This document shows positions 44,768 through 53,649 of a stretch of 64,000 nucleotides of DNA, one piece after another. The stretch is from an uncultured Litoreibacter sp. (GTDB taxonomy: Bacteria > Pseudomonadota > Alphaproteobacteria > Rhodobacterales > Rhodobacteraceae): contig CANNGL010000002.1 in the NCBI GenBank assembly GCA_947504205.1, positions 124,001 through 188,000 on the forward strand, read 5' to 3'. Each line of letters opens with the position of its first letter. Within the stretch, counting starts at the first letter, position 1. Both the position numbers and the translations under genes were made by a program. The notes below the pieces were generated by a model, which was not told where the DNA came from, did not search any database, and saw only the letters and a list, made by a program, of their open reading frames with translations.

Positions 44768-45601
44768 TCAGAGGCGGGCTGCCTGAACATGCATCCAGTC
44801 GAAATTCCTCAACCGACCAAGGCTGACCCAGCCTTGTTTTTCCCAGGCTTCCCAGAAATCTGCACAGTCGGGATGAGCAAGATTGGCCCGATCTCTGGAC
44901 CATTTGAGTTGGTTGCGTTCCGGATCAAAATCGATGGCAATGCCCCAAGAATGGGTGGACCACTTGGTGCCTCCGCGCATTTTTCTGGCGTTGTAGTCTC
45001 CGCCAAACAAATCGAACCCAAGCCGTTGAATTTCGGCCAATCCGTAATGCTCATGAATACGTTCAAGAACCTCGGCAAGGCTGTCAGCGACTTTTTCATG
45101 AACAAGAAAGTGGCGACGTATCTGGCTTTTGTTCCATGAGATTTTCAATGGCCAGGGAGACGGCACGCGCACCAATGGTGGCGGAGGCGTCGGGCCAAAA
45201 TTTGCTTTACCGTGCGGGCCATAGTAGCTGACCAGATCTTTTTGCCGCGGCCATTTGTTTGGATTTGCCTCGATCGGCTTCACATCGCGCCACGCATGGA
45301 CAAACCCGATAATCAGCTTTTCTTCCAATGCCTCGGCGGCCCAAGCTGTCTGCGGGCCCCACCAGCCATCGACGCGACCTGCATTGATACCCTCGTCGAG
45401 GCAATATTTCTGCAAAAACGCTATGAAAACACGTTTATCGGACCAGGTCCGCCAGCCCGAAGGCAAACTTCCGGGCAAATCGCGTATGCCCTTTCGCACT
45501 GCGGCGTTCACTCGTGGCCCGCGCTCTCCGTCAACTTTTCCTGTGTAATGTCCCAGCTCACGCAACTTGTGCTGAACGACCCTAATCGCCGCTTTATTCA
45601 T
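44768..45601 (-). CDS. Endolysin-like M15 peptidase with peptidoglycan-binding repeats
   Basis: This is a 277-residue protein with no signal peptide (ATG at 45601 after GGGGC; the open frame to 45664 adds no signal either). The N-terminal half has two peptidoglycan-binding-like repeats, VQHKLRELGHYTGKVDGERG and LQKYCLDEGINAGRVDGWWG. The C-terminal half is an M15-type D-Ala-D-Ala or L-Ala-D-Glu peptidase with STHSWGIAIDFDPERN (His and Asp zinc ligands) and the late FDWMHVQ. The architecture resembles phage endolysins, yet no phage genes surround it. It lies between mtnP and apt on the same strand. Confidence 0.78.
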   Translation of the reverse strand: MNKAAIRVVQHKLRELGHYTGKVDGERGPRVNAAVRKGIRDLPGSLPSGWRTWSDKRVFIAFLQKYCLDEGINAGRVDGWWGPQTAWAAEALEEKLIIGFVHAWRDVKPIEANPNKWPRQKDLVSYYGPHGKANFGPTPPPPLVRVPSPWPLKISWNKSQIRRHFLVHEKVADSLAEVLERIHEHYGLAEIQRLGFDLFGGDYNARKMRGGTKWSTHSWGIAIDFDPERNQLKWSRDRANLAHPDCADFWEAWEKQGWVSLGRLRNFDWMHVQAARL

Positions 45602-45697
45602 ACTAGCCCCTAAAAATACGCACACCAATTCCCCAAGGCTATGCTCGGAGGTCGTGCTTCGCAAAAAGAATTCTTAACTGAAGGCGGTTTCAGCTGG

Positions 45698-46570
45698 CTA
45701 AAGTATGCGACCGGCCACAGCATCAAGCTTTGCCACAAGGGCAGGATCGCGATGCTCCGGCTGAGTGATAACGGCGTATTCCAACGCGCGATCACACCCG
45801 TGTGGACACGGGTTGCGCTCTGCCCCCAGACGCTCCGGCAAACCGCTAACAAGGGCACGCGCTTTATCCGCATTGCCGGTCAACGTCGCGATGATCTGCA
45901 TCACATCCACCTCACCGTGATCGGGATGCCAGCTATCGTAATCCGTGATCATCGCAACGGAGGCATAACAAAGCTCCGCCTCCCGGGCGAGCTTGGCCTC
46001 TGGCATGTTGGTCATGCCGATTACGTCACACCCCCAGACCTCACGGTAGAGCTTCGATTCCGCTAATGTCGAAAACTGCGGGCCCTCCATCGCAAGATAC
46101 GTCCCGCCGTCATGCACGGTGATCCCCGCCGCCTCCGCCGCCGAGATACAAGCCTGCCCCAACCTTGGGCAGGTCGGGTGCGCGACCGACACGTGGGCCA
46201 CACATCCGGTGCCAAAAAAGCTCTTTTCGCGCGCGAAGGTGCGGTCCACGAATTGATCGACAATGACGAAATCGCCGGGAGCCATCTCTTCGCGAAAGGA
46301 TCCGCATGCTGAAACGGATACGATATCTGTCACACCCAAGCGCTTCAGCCCGTCAATATTGGCCCGATACGGCACACTCGTTGGCGACAAGGTGTGACCC
46401 CGCCCGTGGCGCGGCAGAAACACCATATCAACACCGTTCAGCGACCCGGTCAGGACCTGATCGGACATTGACCCCCATGGCCCTTCAACCTGCTGCCATT
46501 CTGCACCTTGAAGGCCATCGATCTGGTAGACACCTGACCCACCAATAATTCCCAGTTTCGTCTGCACCAC
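45698..46570 (-). CDS. mtnP: S-methyl-5'-thioadenosine phosphorylase
   Basis: This is a 290-residue phosphorylase that splits methylthioadenosine into adenine and methylthioribose-1-phosphate. It has N-terminal LGIIGGSGVYQIDGL, the phosphate loop FLPRHGRGHTLSPTSVPYRA, and the base and ribose pocket MEGPQFSTLAE plus IGMTNMPEAKLAREAELCY. A GTG at 46570 with AGGAGG 7 bp upstream is preferred to the open frame to 46603. It is linked functionally to apt downstream. Confidence 0.93.
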   Translation of the reverse strand: MVQTKLGIIGGSGVYQIDGLQGAEWQQVEGPWGSMSDQVLTGSLNGVDMVFLPRHGRGHTLSPTSVPYRANIDGLKRLGVTDIVSVSACGSFREEMAPGDFVIVDQFVDRTFAREKSFFGTGCVAHVSVAHPTCPRLGQACISAAEAAGITVHDGGTYLAMEGPQFSTLAESKLYREVWGCDVIGMTNMPEAKLAREAELCYASVAMITDYDSWHPDHGEVDVMQIIATLTGNADKARALVSGLPERLGAERNPCPHGCDRALEYAVITQPEHRDPALVAKLDAVAGRIL

Positions 46571-46761
46571 AGGTGATCCTCCTGACTCTCGTTTGCGGCG
46601 CATAAAGCCACATAGTTAATGGGATGGAAATGCAACGCACGCCAGAGTTCTAAGATATGCAACGGCTGCAGCGCTGGTATGCCCATGAATACCGTGCAAT
46701 TGGCTGCGAATGTGCTAAGTCGCGCGAAATCTTTAGATCAATGAACCAAAGGCAATGCTGC

Positions 46762-48390
46762 ATGACACGTGTCCGGGCCGCACTCAACAACTCGTCTCTG
46801 CTTAACGATTTGCAGATGGTCCCCGGACCAAAAATGGGCCTCGCACGGTGGCGGATTGAACTGCTCTCTGGTCTGACGGTCGCGCTGGCACTGGTGCCGG
46901 AAGCCGTGGCCTTTGCTTTTGTCGCCGGGGTCCATCCGCTTGTAGGTCTCTATGCAGCCTTCATCGTTGGTTTGATCACTGCGCTGATTGGTGGGCGTCC
47001 GGGCATGATTTCCGGTGCGACCGGTGCCTTGGCCGTGGTGATGGTCTCCCTCGTGGCGCAACATGGTGTCGAGTACCTGTTTGCCACGGTCGTTCTGATG
47101 GGGCTGATCCAGATCGGCGCCGGGATATTCAAGCTGGGAAAATTCATCCGTCTCGTGCCCCATCCGGTTATGCTGGGGTTCGTGAACGGGCTGGCTATCG
47201 TTATTTTCCTCGCCCAACTCAGCCAGTTTCAAGTGCCGGGAACCGCGGAGAGCGCGGGACACGGAATGGCAAACGGCCAGTGGATGACCGGTCTGCCATT
47301 GGCCACCATGTTGGCTTTGACAGTGCTGACCATGGCCATCATCTGGGTGATGCCGAAGCTGACAAATACCATCCCCGCCCCGCTGGCTGGCATCGGTATT
47401 GTCGCCTTGATCGTGATCTTCTTCGGCATTGACGTTCCGAGGGTCGGCGATCTGGCCTCCATCGAAGGCGGTCTGCCGGCATTCCATCTGCCGATGGTGC
47501 CGCTCAATCTCGAAACGATCGAGATCATTCTGCCCTATGCTCTTATTCTGGCCGCCATCGGCCTTATCGAGAGCCTGCTGACACTCAACCTCGTGGGCGA
47601 AATCACCGGGAAACGTGGTGGAGCCTCGCAGGAGTGTGTCGCCCAGGGCGTCGCCAACACCGTCACGGGCTTTTTCGGCGGTATGGGCGGTTGTGCGATG
47701 ATCGGACAATCGATGATCAACGTAAAATCCGGCGGCCGAACCCGCATCGCGGGCGTAGCAGCCGCGGTGTTCCTGTTGATCTTCATTGTCGCAGCCGCTC
47801 CGTTGATCGAGCAGATACCGCTGGCCGCTCTGGTGGGCGTGATGTTCATGGTCGTTATCGGCACATTCGCCTGGAACAGTTTCAACGTCATGCGTCGTGC
47901 GCCCCGAATGGACGCTTTCGTTATCGTATTGGTAACCGTTACGACGGTTATGTATGACCTCGCCATCGCAGTTGTCGTCGGCGTAATCGTGTCCGCACTG
48001 GCCTATGCCTGGAACAACTCGACACGTATCCACGCAAAAACCTACGAGACCCCGGAAGGCGCAAAAGTCTATCAGGTCCAAGGTCCGCTTTTCTTTGGCT
48101 CATCAGACGGCTTTTCCGAGCTGTTCGAGCCAAAGCAGGACCCCGGTGTTGTCGTCATCGATTTCGCTGACAGCCGTGTTGTCGATCAGTCTGCCCTGCA
48201 AGCGGTTGAAGACATAGCTGCGAAATACGAGGCCTTGGGCAAAACGGTACAACTCCGCCACTTGAGCCGTGACTGTCACCAATTGCTGAGCCGCGCAGGT
48301 CAGCTAATGGTCGATAGCGACGATGATCCTGACTACCAGATTGCCGTGGATTACTCTGTCCGGACGGGCGTTATGGCAGGTGGCCACTAG
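46762..48390 (+). CDS. SulP-family anion transporter with STAS domain
   Basis: This is an inner-membrane transporter of about 542 residues (ATG at 46762 with AAGG upstream; in-frame ATGs at 46741 and 46657 are alternatives). The SulP core begins WRIELLSGLTVALALVPEAV and contains GGRPGMISGATGALAVVMVS. The C-terminal about 100 residues form a STAS domain (VYQVQGPLFFGSS, VVIDFADSRVVDQSAL). Substrates in this family include sulfate, bicarbonate and dicarboxylates, and the sequence alone does not decide. A 447-codon open frame on the opposite strand is a shadow. Confidence 0.9.
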   Translation: MTRVRAALNNSSLLNDLQMVPGPKMGLARWRIELLSGLTVALALVPEAVAFAFVAGVHPLVGLYAAFIVGLITALIGGRPGMISGATGALAVVMVSLVAQHGVEYLFATVVLMGLIQIGAGIFKLGKFIRLVPHPVMLGFVNGLAIVIFLAQLSQFQVPGTAESAGHGMANGQWMTGLPLATMLALTVLTMAIIWVMPKLTNTIPAPLAGIGIVALIVIFFGIDVPRVGDLASIEGGLPAFHLPMVPLNLETIEIILPYALILAAIGLIESLLTLNLVGEITGKRGGASQECVAQGVANTVTGFFGGMGGCAMIGQSMINVKSGGRTRIAGVAAAVFLLIFIVAAAPLIEQIPLAALVGVMFMVVIGTFAWNSFNVMRRAPRMDAFVIVLVTVTTVMYDLAIAVVVGVIVSALAYAWNNSTRIHAKTYETPEGAKVYQVQGPLFFGSSDGFSELFEPKQDPGVVVIDFADSRVVDQSALQAVEDIAAKYEALGKTVQLRHLSRDCHQLLSRAGQLMVDSDDDPDYQIAVDYSVRTGVMAGGH

Positions 48391-48553
48391 GCGCTAGGTT
48401 TCAAATCAGGCATCAAAATACCGCTGCCAGGCAAATTGTTTCGAAAAACTGTCTTCGGGACGCGTTTTTTGCCTGATGAGCGGAGTTCCGCTGGACTCGA
48501 CCCGTTCAAATTCGTATCAAAAACCTGATGTTTTTAACGAGTGCGAGGGAAGA

Positions 48554-49264
48554 ATGAAACTCACTGCATTGAAGACTCTTGGCTTGGCTGCTGCGACGAC
48601 CGTCGCGATGGCTGCAAGCGCATTTGCCGCTTCGGTTTATGACGGGACCTATGTCGCGTCTGACGTAACCAATAACGGCATCCACAGCGTCTGGTTTGGC
48701 GACTACGGCTCGCCTTACTCCGGCTCCAAGTCGTGGAAATCCTCAGGCGACACCAAACTGGTCGTAGATGACATGAATGGCATGACCATCGCGCACTACA
48801 CCGGCACGATTTTCCAACACGGCAACGCTGGAAACACCATCAAGGTGGACGCCAAGTTCAAGCTTGAGACAAACTCCGCGAATTTCAACGGCACCAAATG
48901 TGGTGGCGGTTGCGGCGACAGCGCAAACTGGGACCGTTATACGTTCCTTGATGCGACTTTGACTGGCCTCACCGGTGCTGCCTTGGGCGATATTTTTACT
49001 CTGACCAACCGGATCATGGGTAACGGACATCCTGCGCCAATCGCGCAACTTGGCTATGGCGCCAACGATAAGGATGGCGGTCTTGGCTTCTCAACTTGGT
49101 TTGGCTGGAAAGACCAGGACGGCAACACAGGGCATGGCGACATCAACCTGAAGCTGACCGATCGCACCGACAACATTCCGCCGGTTCCACTGCCAGCGGG
49201 TGGCCTGCTTCTGTTGACTGGCCTTGCTGGTCTTGGCGCGGCACGCCGCTTCAAGAAGCACTAA
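48554..49264 (+). CDS. Secreted VPLPA-CTERM sorting domain protein
   Basis: This is a 236-residue exported protein. It has a signal peptide (TLGLAAATTVAMAASAFAA) and a C-terminal tail VPLPAGGLLLLTGLAGLGAA followed by RRFKKH, the VPLPA-CTERM exosortase signal. The mature part is Gly-, Asn- and Asp-rich with a CGGGCG cysteine pair, as in surface or matrix proteins. The ATG at 48554 follows GAGGGAAG; an upstream in-frame start at 48476 is unlikely. It resembles the protein at 25584 only in its sorting tail. A strong terminator follows. Confidence 0.87.
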   Translation: MKLTALKTLGLAAATTVAMAASAFAASVYDGTYVASDVTNNGIHSVWFGDYGSPYSGSKSWKSSGDTKLVVDDMNGMTIAHYTGTIFQHGNAGNTIKVDAKFKLETNSANFNGTKCGGGCGDSANWDRYTFLDATLTGLTGAALGDIFTLTNRIMGNGHPAPIAQLGYGANDKDGGLGFSTWFGWKDQDGNTGHGDINLKLTDRTDNIPPVPLPAGGLLLLTGLAGLGAARRFKKH

Positions 49265-49285
49265 GCAAGACTGCTTAATCTGAAC

Positions 49286-49316
49286 AAAAAAGGCGGCCCC
49301 AGTGGCCGCCTTTTTT
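49286..49316 (+). terminator. Rho-independent terminator
   Basis: GGCGGCC (49292-49298) pairs with GGCCGCC (49304-49310), flanked by A6 and T6. It can act in both directions, serving the VPLPA-CTERM gene and the convergent flavin reductase-like gene. Confidence 0.9.
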
Positions 49317-49330
49317 AGTAATACGCTGCC

Positions 49331-49936
49331 TTACTCACCGGGCCGTTTCAGGCTGAACAACTCCGTCACCCGCGCATAATCGCGGTACCCAAGACGCGCC
49401 AGCGGTTGGAAAGAGGTGACGTCAAACATCCCATCCACAAGGCAATCATCGCGCATATGTATGCCGGTCACCTCGCCGAAGATCACGATATTCGCCTCCC
49501 CCGGCAGATCGACGACCTTGGTCAACCGGCATTCAAGATTGGCCGGCGCATTGACCACACGCGAACAGGGGATCGTTTCACACTCAACCCGTTCGATGCC
49601 CGCTTTTTCGAACTCGTCCACCTCGCGAGGGTAGTTGCCTGAGCTCACATTCATCACATCGCGCGCGGCATATTCGACGACATTGACGCAAAAGACCTCC
49701 GTTTCGAGGATATTGCCAACGCTGTCCTTGCCCTTGTCGCGGTCCGGCTTGCCAGCGGTTGAGGCAAACATCACCTGCGGCGGAACATAGGCCACGGCAT
49801 TAAAGAAGGAATATGGCGCAAGATTTTCGCTGCCATCAGACCCACGGGTCGAAATCCAGCCGATTGGGCGCGGTGTCACAATTGCATTGAAGGGATTGTG
49901 CGGCAGGTTATGGCCGTCTTTGGGTTCGTAAAACAT
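49331..49936 (-). CDS. Flavin reductase-like domain protein
   Basis: This is a 201-residue FMN-binding split-barrel protein of the flavin reductase-like family. Typical segments are HNPFNAIVTPRPIGWISTRG, NLAPYSFFNAVAYVPPQVMF and EVFCVNVVEYAARDVMN. The ATG at 49936 has AGTGAGG 6 bp upstream; in-frame starts 2-4 codons earlier are less well placed. It is a single gene. Its partner oxygenase, if any, is not nearby. Confidence 0.86.
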   Translation of the reverse strand: MFYEPKDGHNLPHNPFNAIVTPRPIGWISTRGSDGSENLAPYSFFNAVAYVPPQVMFASTAGKPDRDKGKDSVGNILETEVFCVNVVEYAARDVMNVSSGNYPREVDEFEKAGIERVECETIPCSRVVNAPANLECRLTKVVDLPGEANIVIFGEVTGIHMRDDCLVDGMFDVTSFQPLARLGYRDYARVTELFSLKRPGE

Positions 49937-50059
49937 TGGCATCCTCACTTTGCGTCAGGCTTAAACTGCTGGCGGAAAAGTGGAAAGCCGCTTGCTGCGC
50001 AATTTGCGGGCCGCCGCATCCCATGCTACCGGACCTGAGGAGGCGGGAGAGCGCAGAAC

Positions 50060-50530
50060 GTGGAAGTCAGTCAGGAAATAGCCAGCGATTGGTGGGAGGT
50101 CGAGGCCCTTTATGATTTGTGCTTTGCTCCGGGTCGCGAGGCTCTGTCATCCTACCGTTTGCGCGATGGCGTCTCCCCTGTTGCTGAGCTTTGCATGACC
50201 GCCAGAGACCCCGATCACATTCTTGCAGGTGCCATTCGCTATTGGCCCATCAAAGTCGCTGATAAGACCGCATTGCTGCTCGGCCCAATCGCAATTCACC
50301 CTACCCGACAGGGCGAAGGCTTGGGTGGATTGCTGATGCAGGAAAGTCTGCAGAAAGCCAAAGATCTGGGTTGGGCGCGGGTCTTACTCGTCGGTGATGC
50401 TCCCTATTACGGCCGCTTCGGCTTCAAACGCCTCACGGGCGTCGCAATGCCTCCCCCCACAAACCCAGAGCGTATTCTGGGGCGCGGAGCGTGGGACGGT
50501 ATTTCTGGCACCGTACGCGCCTTCGCTTGA
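50060..50530 (+). CDS. GNAT-family N-acetyltransferase
   Basis: This is a 156-residue acetyltransferase. The acetyl-CoA-binding region is LGPIAIHPTRQGEGLGGLLM, followed by VLLVGDAPYYGRFGFKRL, a combination common in the YhbS-like subgroup. The GTG start at 50060 has GGGAG 10 bp upstream. It is followed 34 bp later by the EcsC-family gene. The substrate is unknown. Confidence 0.87.
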   Translation: MEVSQEIASDWWEVEALYDLCFAPGREALSSYRLRDGVSPVAELCMTARDPDHILAGAIRYWPIKVADKTALLLGPIAIHPTRQGEGLGGLLMQESLQKAKDLGWARVLLVGDAPYYGRFGFKRLTGVAMPPPTNPERILGRGAWDGISGTVRAFA

Positions 50531-50564
50531 CAGGCTGCGTGCCCCACCCCACCTGATAGGCATC

Positions 50565-51329
50565 ATGACCCAAACAATCCTGCCCCCCGTCAAGCCTGCT
50601 GACCCTCCGGTAGAGGAGCAGATTAAAGAGCTTGCAGTCCGATTGAAGGCCGCCAAGGGTCCGGGCGTGCAATTGTTGAGCGCTTTGGGTGCCACGGCTG
50701 ATGGGCTGCTTGACCGCTTGCCTTCCAAGGTGAAAGACGGGTTGAACGCCACCACGATAAAGGCGCTTGATTTCAGCTTCGATGCCGCCTCCAAAAGCCG
50801 GTCGGGGCTTCCTGATACGGGTCCGTGGCTGACGCGCGCGATAACAACTGGAACGGGCGCGGCTGGCGGTTTTGGGGGCACCACAACCGCACTCGCAGAA
50901 CTGCCTGTCACCACCACGGTCCTTTTGCGCGCGATCCAAGGCATCGCGGTAGAACATGGCTTTGATCCCGAACACCCAGACACGCGTCTGGACTGCCTGC
51001 AAGTCTTCGCGGCGGCTGGCCCGCTTGCCGAGGACGATCAGATTGATGTGGGCTTCCTGACGCTCAGGCTCAGCGTATCGGGATCATCTGTTCAGGCCAT
51101 GCTGAAACAGGTCGCCCCGAAATTTGCGTTTGTTTTGGGCCAGAAGCTGGCCGCCCAAACCGTGCCCATTCTTGGCGCGATCACCGGGGCTGCCATCAAC
51201 TACAGCTTCACCAGCTATTATCAGGACATCGCTCATGTACAATTTGGCCTCAGACGCCTGTCAGAAGACACAGGTCAGGACCGTGCCGCGTTGATTGAAG
51301 CGCTGAAATCCGAATTGACGAAACCCTAG
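50565..51329 (+). CDS. EcsC-family protein
   Basis: This is a 254-residue protein of the EcsC family (unknown function, often membrane-associated). The Gly-rich and hydrophobic centre TGTGAAGGFGGTTTALAELP and the C-terminal LAAQTVPILGAITGAAINYS are characteristic. Only a weak ribosome site precedes the ATG at 50565. Its 3' end overlaps the convergent ptsP gene by 4 bp. Confidence 0.82.
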   Translation: MTQTILPPVKPADPPVEEQIKELAVRLKAAKGPGVQLLSALGATADGLLDRLPSKVKDGLNATTIKALDFSFDAASKSRSGLPDTGPWLTRAITTGTGAAGGFGGTTTALAELPVTTTVLLRAIQGIAVEHGFDPEHPDTRLDCLQVFAAAGPLAEDDQIDVGFLTLRLSVSGSSVQAMLKQVAPKFAFVLGQKLAAQTVPILGAITGAAINYSFTSYYQDIAHVQFGLRRLSEDTGQDRAALIEALKSELTKP

Positions 51330-53572
51330 GACTGCCCGGTAATCCAGTTGATCACGGCGGGCCGTACTGATTGCGCACCGCTCTGGAACGCCTCTTCGAT
51401 GACCGCTTTCGCCTCGTTGAGATCTGTTCGGCGCAAAAGCGACTTCACTGGCCCTATAGAGGCCGGGCGCATCGACAGACTGCGCATCCCAATCGCAGCA
51501 AAGCACATGGCTTCGACCGGACGGCCAGCGTCCTCTCCACAAAAACTCAGCGGCGTGCCGGTTTCGTTGCAACGCTGAACGATCTGCTGAAGAAACGTCA
51601 TGAAACTGACATTGAGCGTGTCATAGCGTTTGCGGACCCGCTCGTTCTCGCGGTCCGCTGCAAAGAAAAACTGTTTGAGGTCGTTGCCACCGATCGAGAT
51701 GAAATCCGCCATCTCGAAAAACTGCCGTGGCGCAAATCCCAACGAGGGCGTCTCAAGCATCGCTCCAATTTCGACCTTCTCGGGCAACACATGGCCCAGC
51801 TTTCGCTCGCGCTCGATTTCATCCAGCAGATGCTGCCGCGCCTCACGAAACTCGTCGAATTGCGCCACAAAAGGGAACATGACAGACAAAGGCCGTCCAT
51901 TTGCGCCCCGGATCAACGCCTGCAACTGCATGCGCATCACGCCCTTTTTGTCCAACCCCACACGGATTGCGCGCCAGCCCATAGCCGGGTTTGGCTCATC
52001 CTGTGGCTTCATATAGGGCAGCACCTTGTCCGACCCGATATCGAGGGTTCGAAACACCACGCGTTTGCCCTGCGCGGCATCCATGACGCTTCCATAGATG
52101 GTAGCCAGCTCGGAGCGGCGCGGGACACGCGCACGGGTCAGGAACTGAAGCTCTGTGCGAAACAGGCCCACGCCTTCAGCACCGGAGTTCTCCAGGGAAG
52201 GCAGATCGGCCATCAGACCGGCGTTCATATGCAAAGATATGGTCGTACCACAAAGCGACTGCGCAGGCTTGTCTCGGATCTCTGCATAGCGCGACAATGC
52301 TTGCGTCTGCATGGCGATCTTGTCACGAAACGCCGCCGCAACAGCATCTTCCGGTCTCAGATGCACGACACCCTGGTCCCCGTCGACAAGGATATGGTCG
52401 CCGTTCAACGCCTCGGTCAGGATGCGCTTCGCATTGATCACCAGCGGGATCGCCCATGCCCGGGCAACGATGGCCGCGTGTGAGCCAACCGAGCCCTCCT
52501 CCAGCACGATACCTTTCAGCTTCTTGCCGTATTCCAACAATTCACCCGGACCGATATTACGCGCGACCAAAATGGGCTGGTCCGGCATCTCTGCGCCCGT
52601 ATCCTTGCCCTGTCCGGTTAGAAGGCGCAGCAGTCTGTTAGACAGGTCGTCAAGGTCATGCAGGCGCTCGCGCAAGTAAGGGTCCGGCACGCTTTCCATC
52701 CGTGTGCGCGTCGCGGATTGTTCTTTTTCAACGGCTGCCTCCGCCGACAACCCCAGCGCAATATCCTCTTCCATCCGGCGCACCCAACCGCGGGAGTTGG
52801 CGAACATCCGATAGGCTTCCAGCACCTTTTGCTGCTCTTTATCGGTTGTTTTTGACACATTCGACAGCATGTCATCGATGGAGCCACGCATGGTTTCCAT
52901 CGCCTGCTCCAACCGGCGCAACTCCTCATGCGGATCTTCGGCAATCGGATTTGTCACAACGACGCGCGGCTCATGCAGATAGACGCGGCCCTCCGCAGCG
53001 CCTTCCTGTGCTGTGCCACCCCGGAACAACGCTTGCTGGGTGTGAAGCGCCTTGAGGGCAGCCCCTTCCCCGACAAAGGCGCCGAGTTCGGTCATTTCCG
53101 CCAGAACCATGGCCACGACTTCGAGCGCATATACTTCGTCTTCAGAATATATCCGCGCCTCTTTCGATTGCACTACCAACACGCCGAGACCTTCGCCAAG
53201 ACGCTGAACCGGCACCCCCAGAAAGGCGGAGAATATCTCCTCCCCCGTTTCAGGCATGAACCTGAAGCCCTTGGCACTTGGTGCATCCGCCGTGTTGACA
53301 GGCGACTTGCTCCGCGCCACCCGGCCAACCAGACCCTCTCCAATCCGCATACGGGTCTGGTGAACGGCTTCCTTGTTCAACCCTTGGGTTGCACATAGCT
53401 CCAGCGTCTCGGCGTCGCGAAACAGATAGATCGAACACACATCCGCACCCATCTGTTCGGCAATAATCTCGGTAATCCGGTCGAGCCTTTCCTGACCCGC
53501 CGATTCCTCAGCCATAAGCGCTCTTAAGCGCCCGAGAAGCTTACGCGATGTGCTTTCGGTTTGACGTACCAT
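51326..53572 (-). CDS. ptsP: PTS enzyme I of the nitrogen system (GAF-domain)
   Basis: This is a 748-residue cytoplasmic phosphotransferase that starts the regulatory nitrogen PTS by moving phosphate from PEP to NPr. A GAF domain (about residues 25-165, ADVCSIYLFRDAETLELCAT) is followed by the enzyme I body. The phosphorylated His is His365 in EEGSVGSHAAIVARA, and the C-terminal PEP-binding barrel has GAEGVGLFRTELQFL and the active Cys in PLSFCGEDAGRP. The ATG at 53572 is chosen over an in-frame TTG at 53584. Confidence 0.94.
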   Translation of the reverse strand: MVRQTESTSRKLLGRLRALMAEESAGQERLDRITEIIAEQMGADVCSIYLFRDAETLELCATQGLNKEAVHQTRMRIGEGLVGRVARSKSPVNTADAPSAKGFRFMPETGEEIFSAFLGVPVQRLGEGLGVLVVQSKEARIYSEDEVYALEVVAMVLAEMTELGAFVGEGAALKALHTQQALFRGGTAQEGAAEGRVYLHEPRVVVTNPIAEDPHEELRRLEQAMETMRGSIDDMLSNVSKTTDKEQQKVLEAYRMFANSRGWVRRMEEDIALGLSAEAAVEKEQSATRTRMESVPDPYLRERLHDLDDLSNRLLRLLTGQGKDTGAEMPDQPILVARNIGPGELLEYGKKLKGIVLEEGSVGSHAAIVARAWAIPLVINAKRILTEALNGDHILVDGDQGVVHLRPEDAVAAAFRDKIAMQTQALSRYAEIRDKPAQSLCGTTISLHMNAGLMADLPSLENSGAEGVGLFRTELQFLTRARVPRRSELATIYGSVMDAAQGKRVVFRTLDIGSDKVLPYMKPQDEPNPAMGWRAIRVGLDKKGVMRMQLQALIRGANGRPLSVMFPFVAQFDEFREARQHLLDEIERERKLGHVLPEKVEIGAMLETPSLGFAPRQFFEMADFISIGGNDLKQFFFAADRENERVRKRYDTLNVSFMTFLQQIVQRCNETGTPLSFCGEDAGRPVEAMCFAAIGMRSLSMRPASIGPVKSLLRRTDLNEAKAVIEEAFQSGAQSVRPAVINWITGQS

Positions 53573-53649
53573 GACCCGACCCAAATCTACCTGTCCGGTT
53601 ATAGGCCAGTTCGCAGTTCTTGGGGAGGGGTGTTCGCCTTACCTTGCGT

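Noticed and set aside
44768-45601. Possible prophage remnant around the endolysin-like gene
   Set aside because: No integrase, capsid, tail or holin gene and no attachment repeat was seen. The neighbours are housekeeping genes.
46738-48081. A 447-codon open frame on the minus strand opposite the SulP gene
   Set aside because: It is rich in His, Asp and Gln with no family pattern. The plus-strand frame has clear SulP and STAS motifs, so this is a shadow of G+C-rich codon use.
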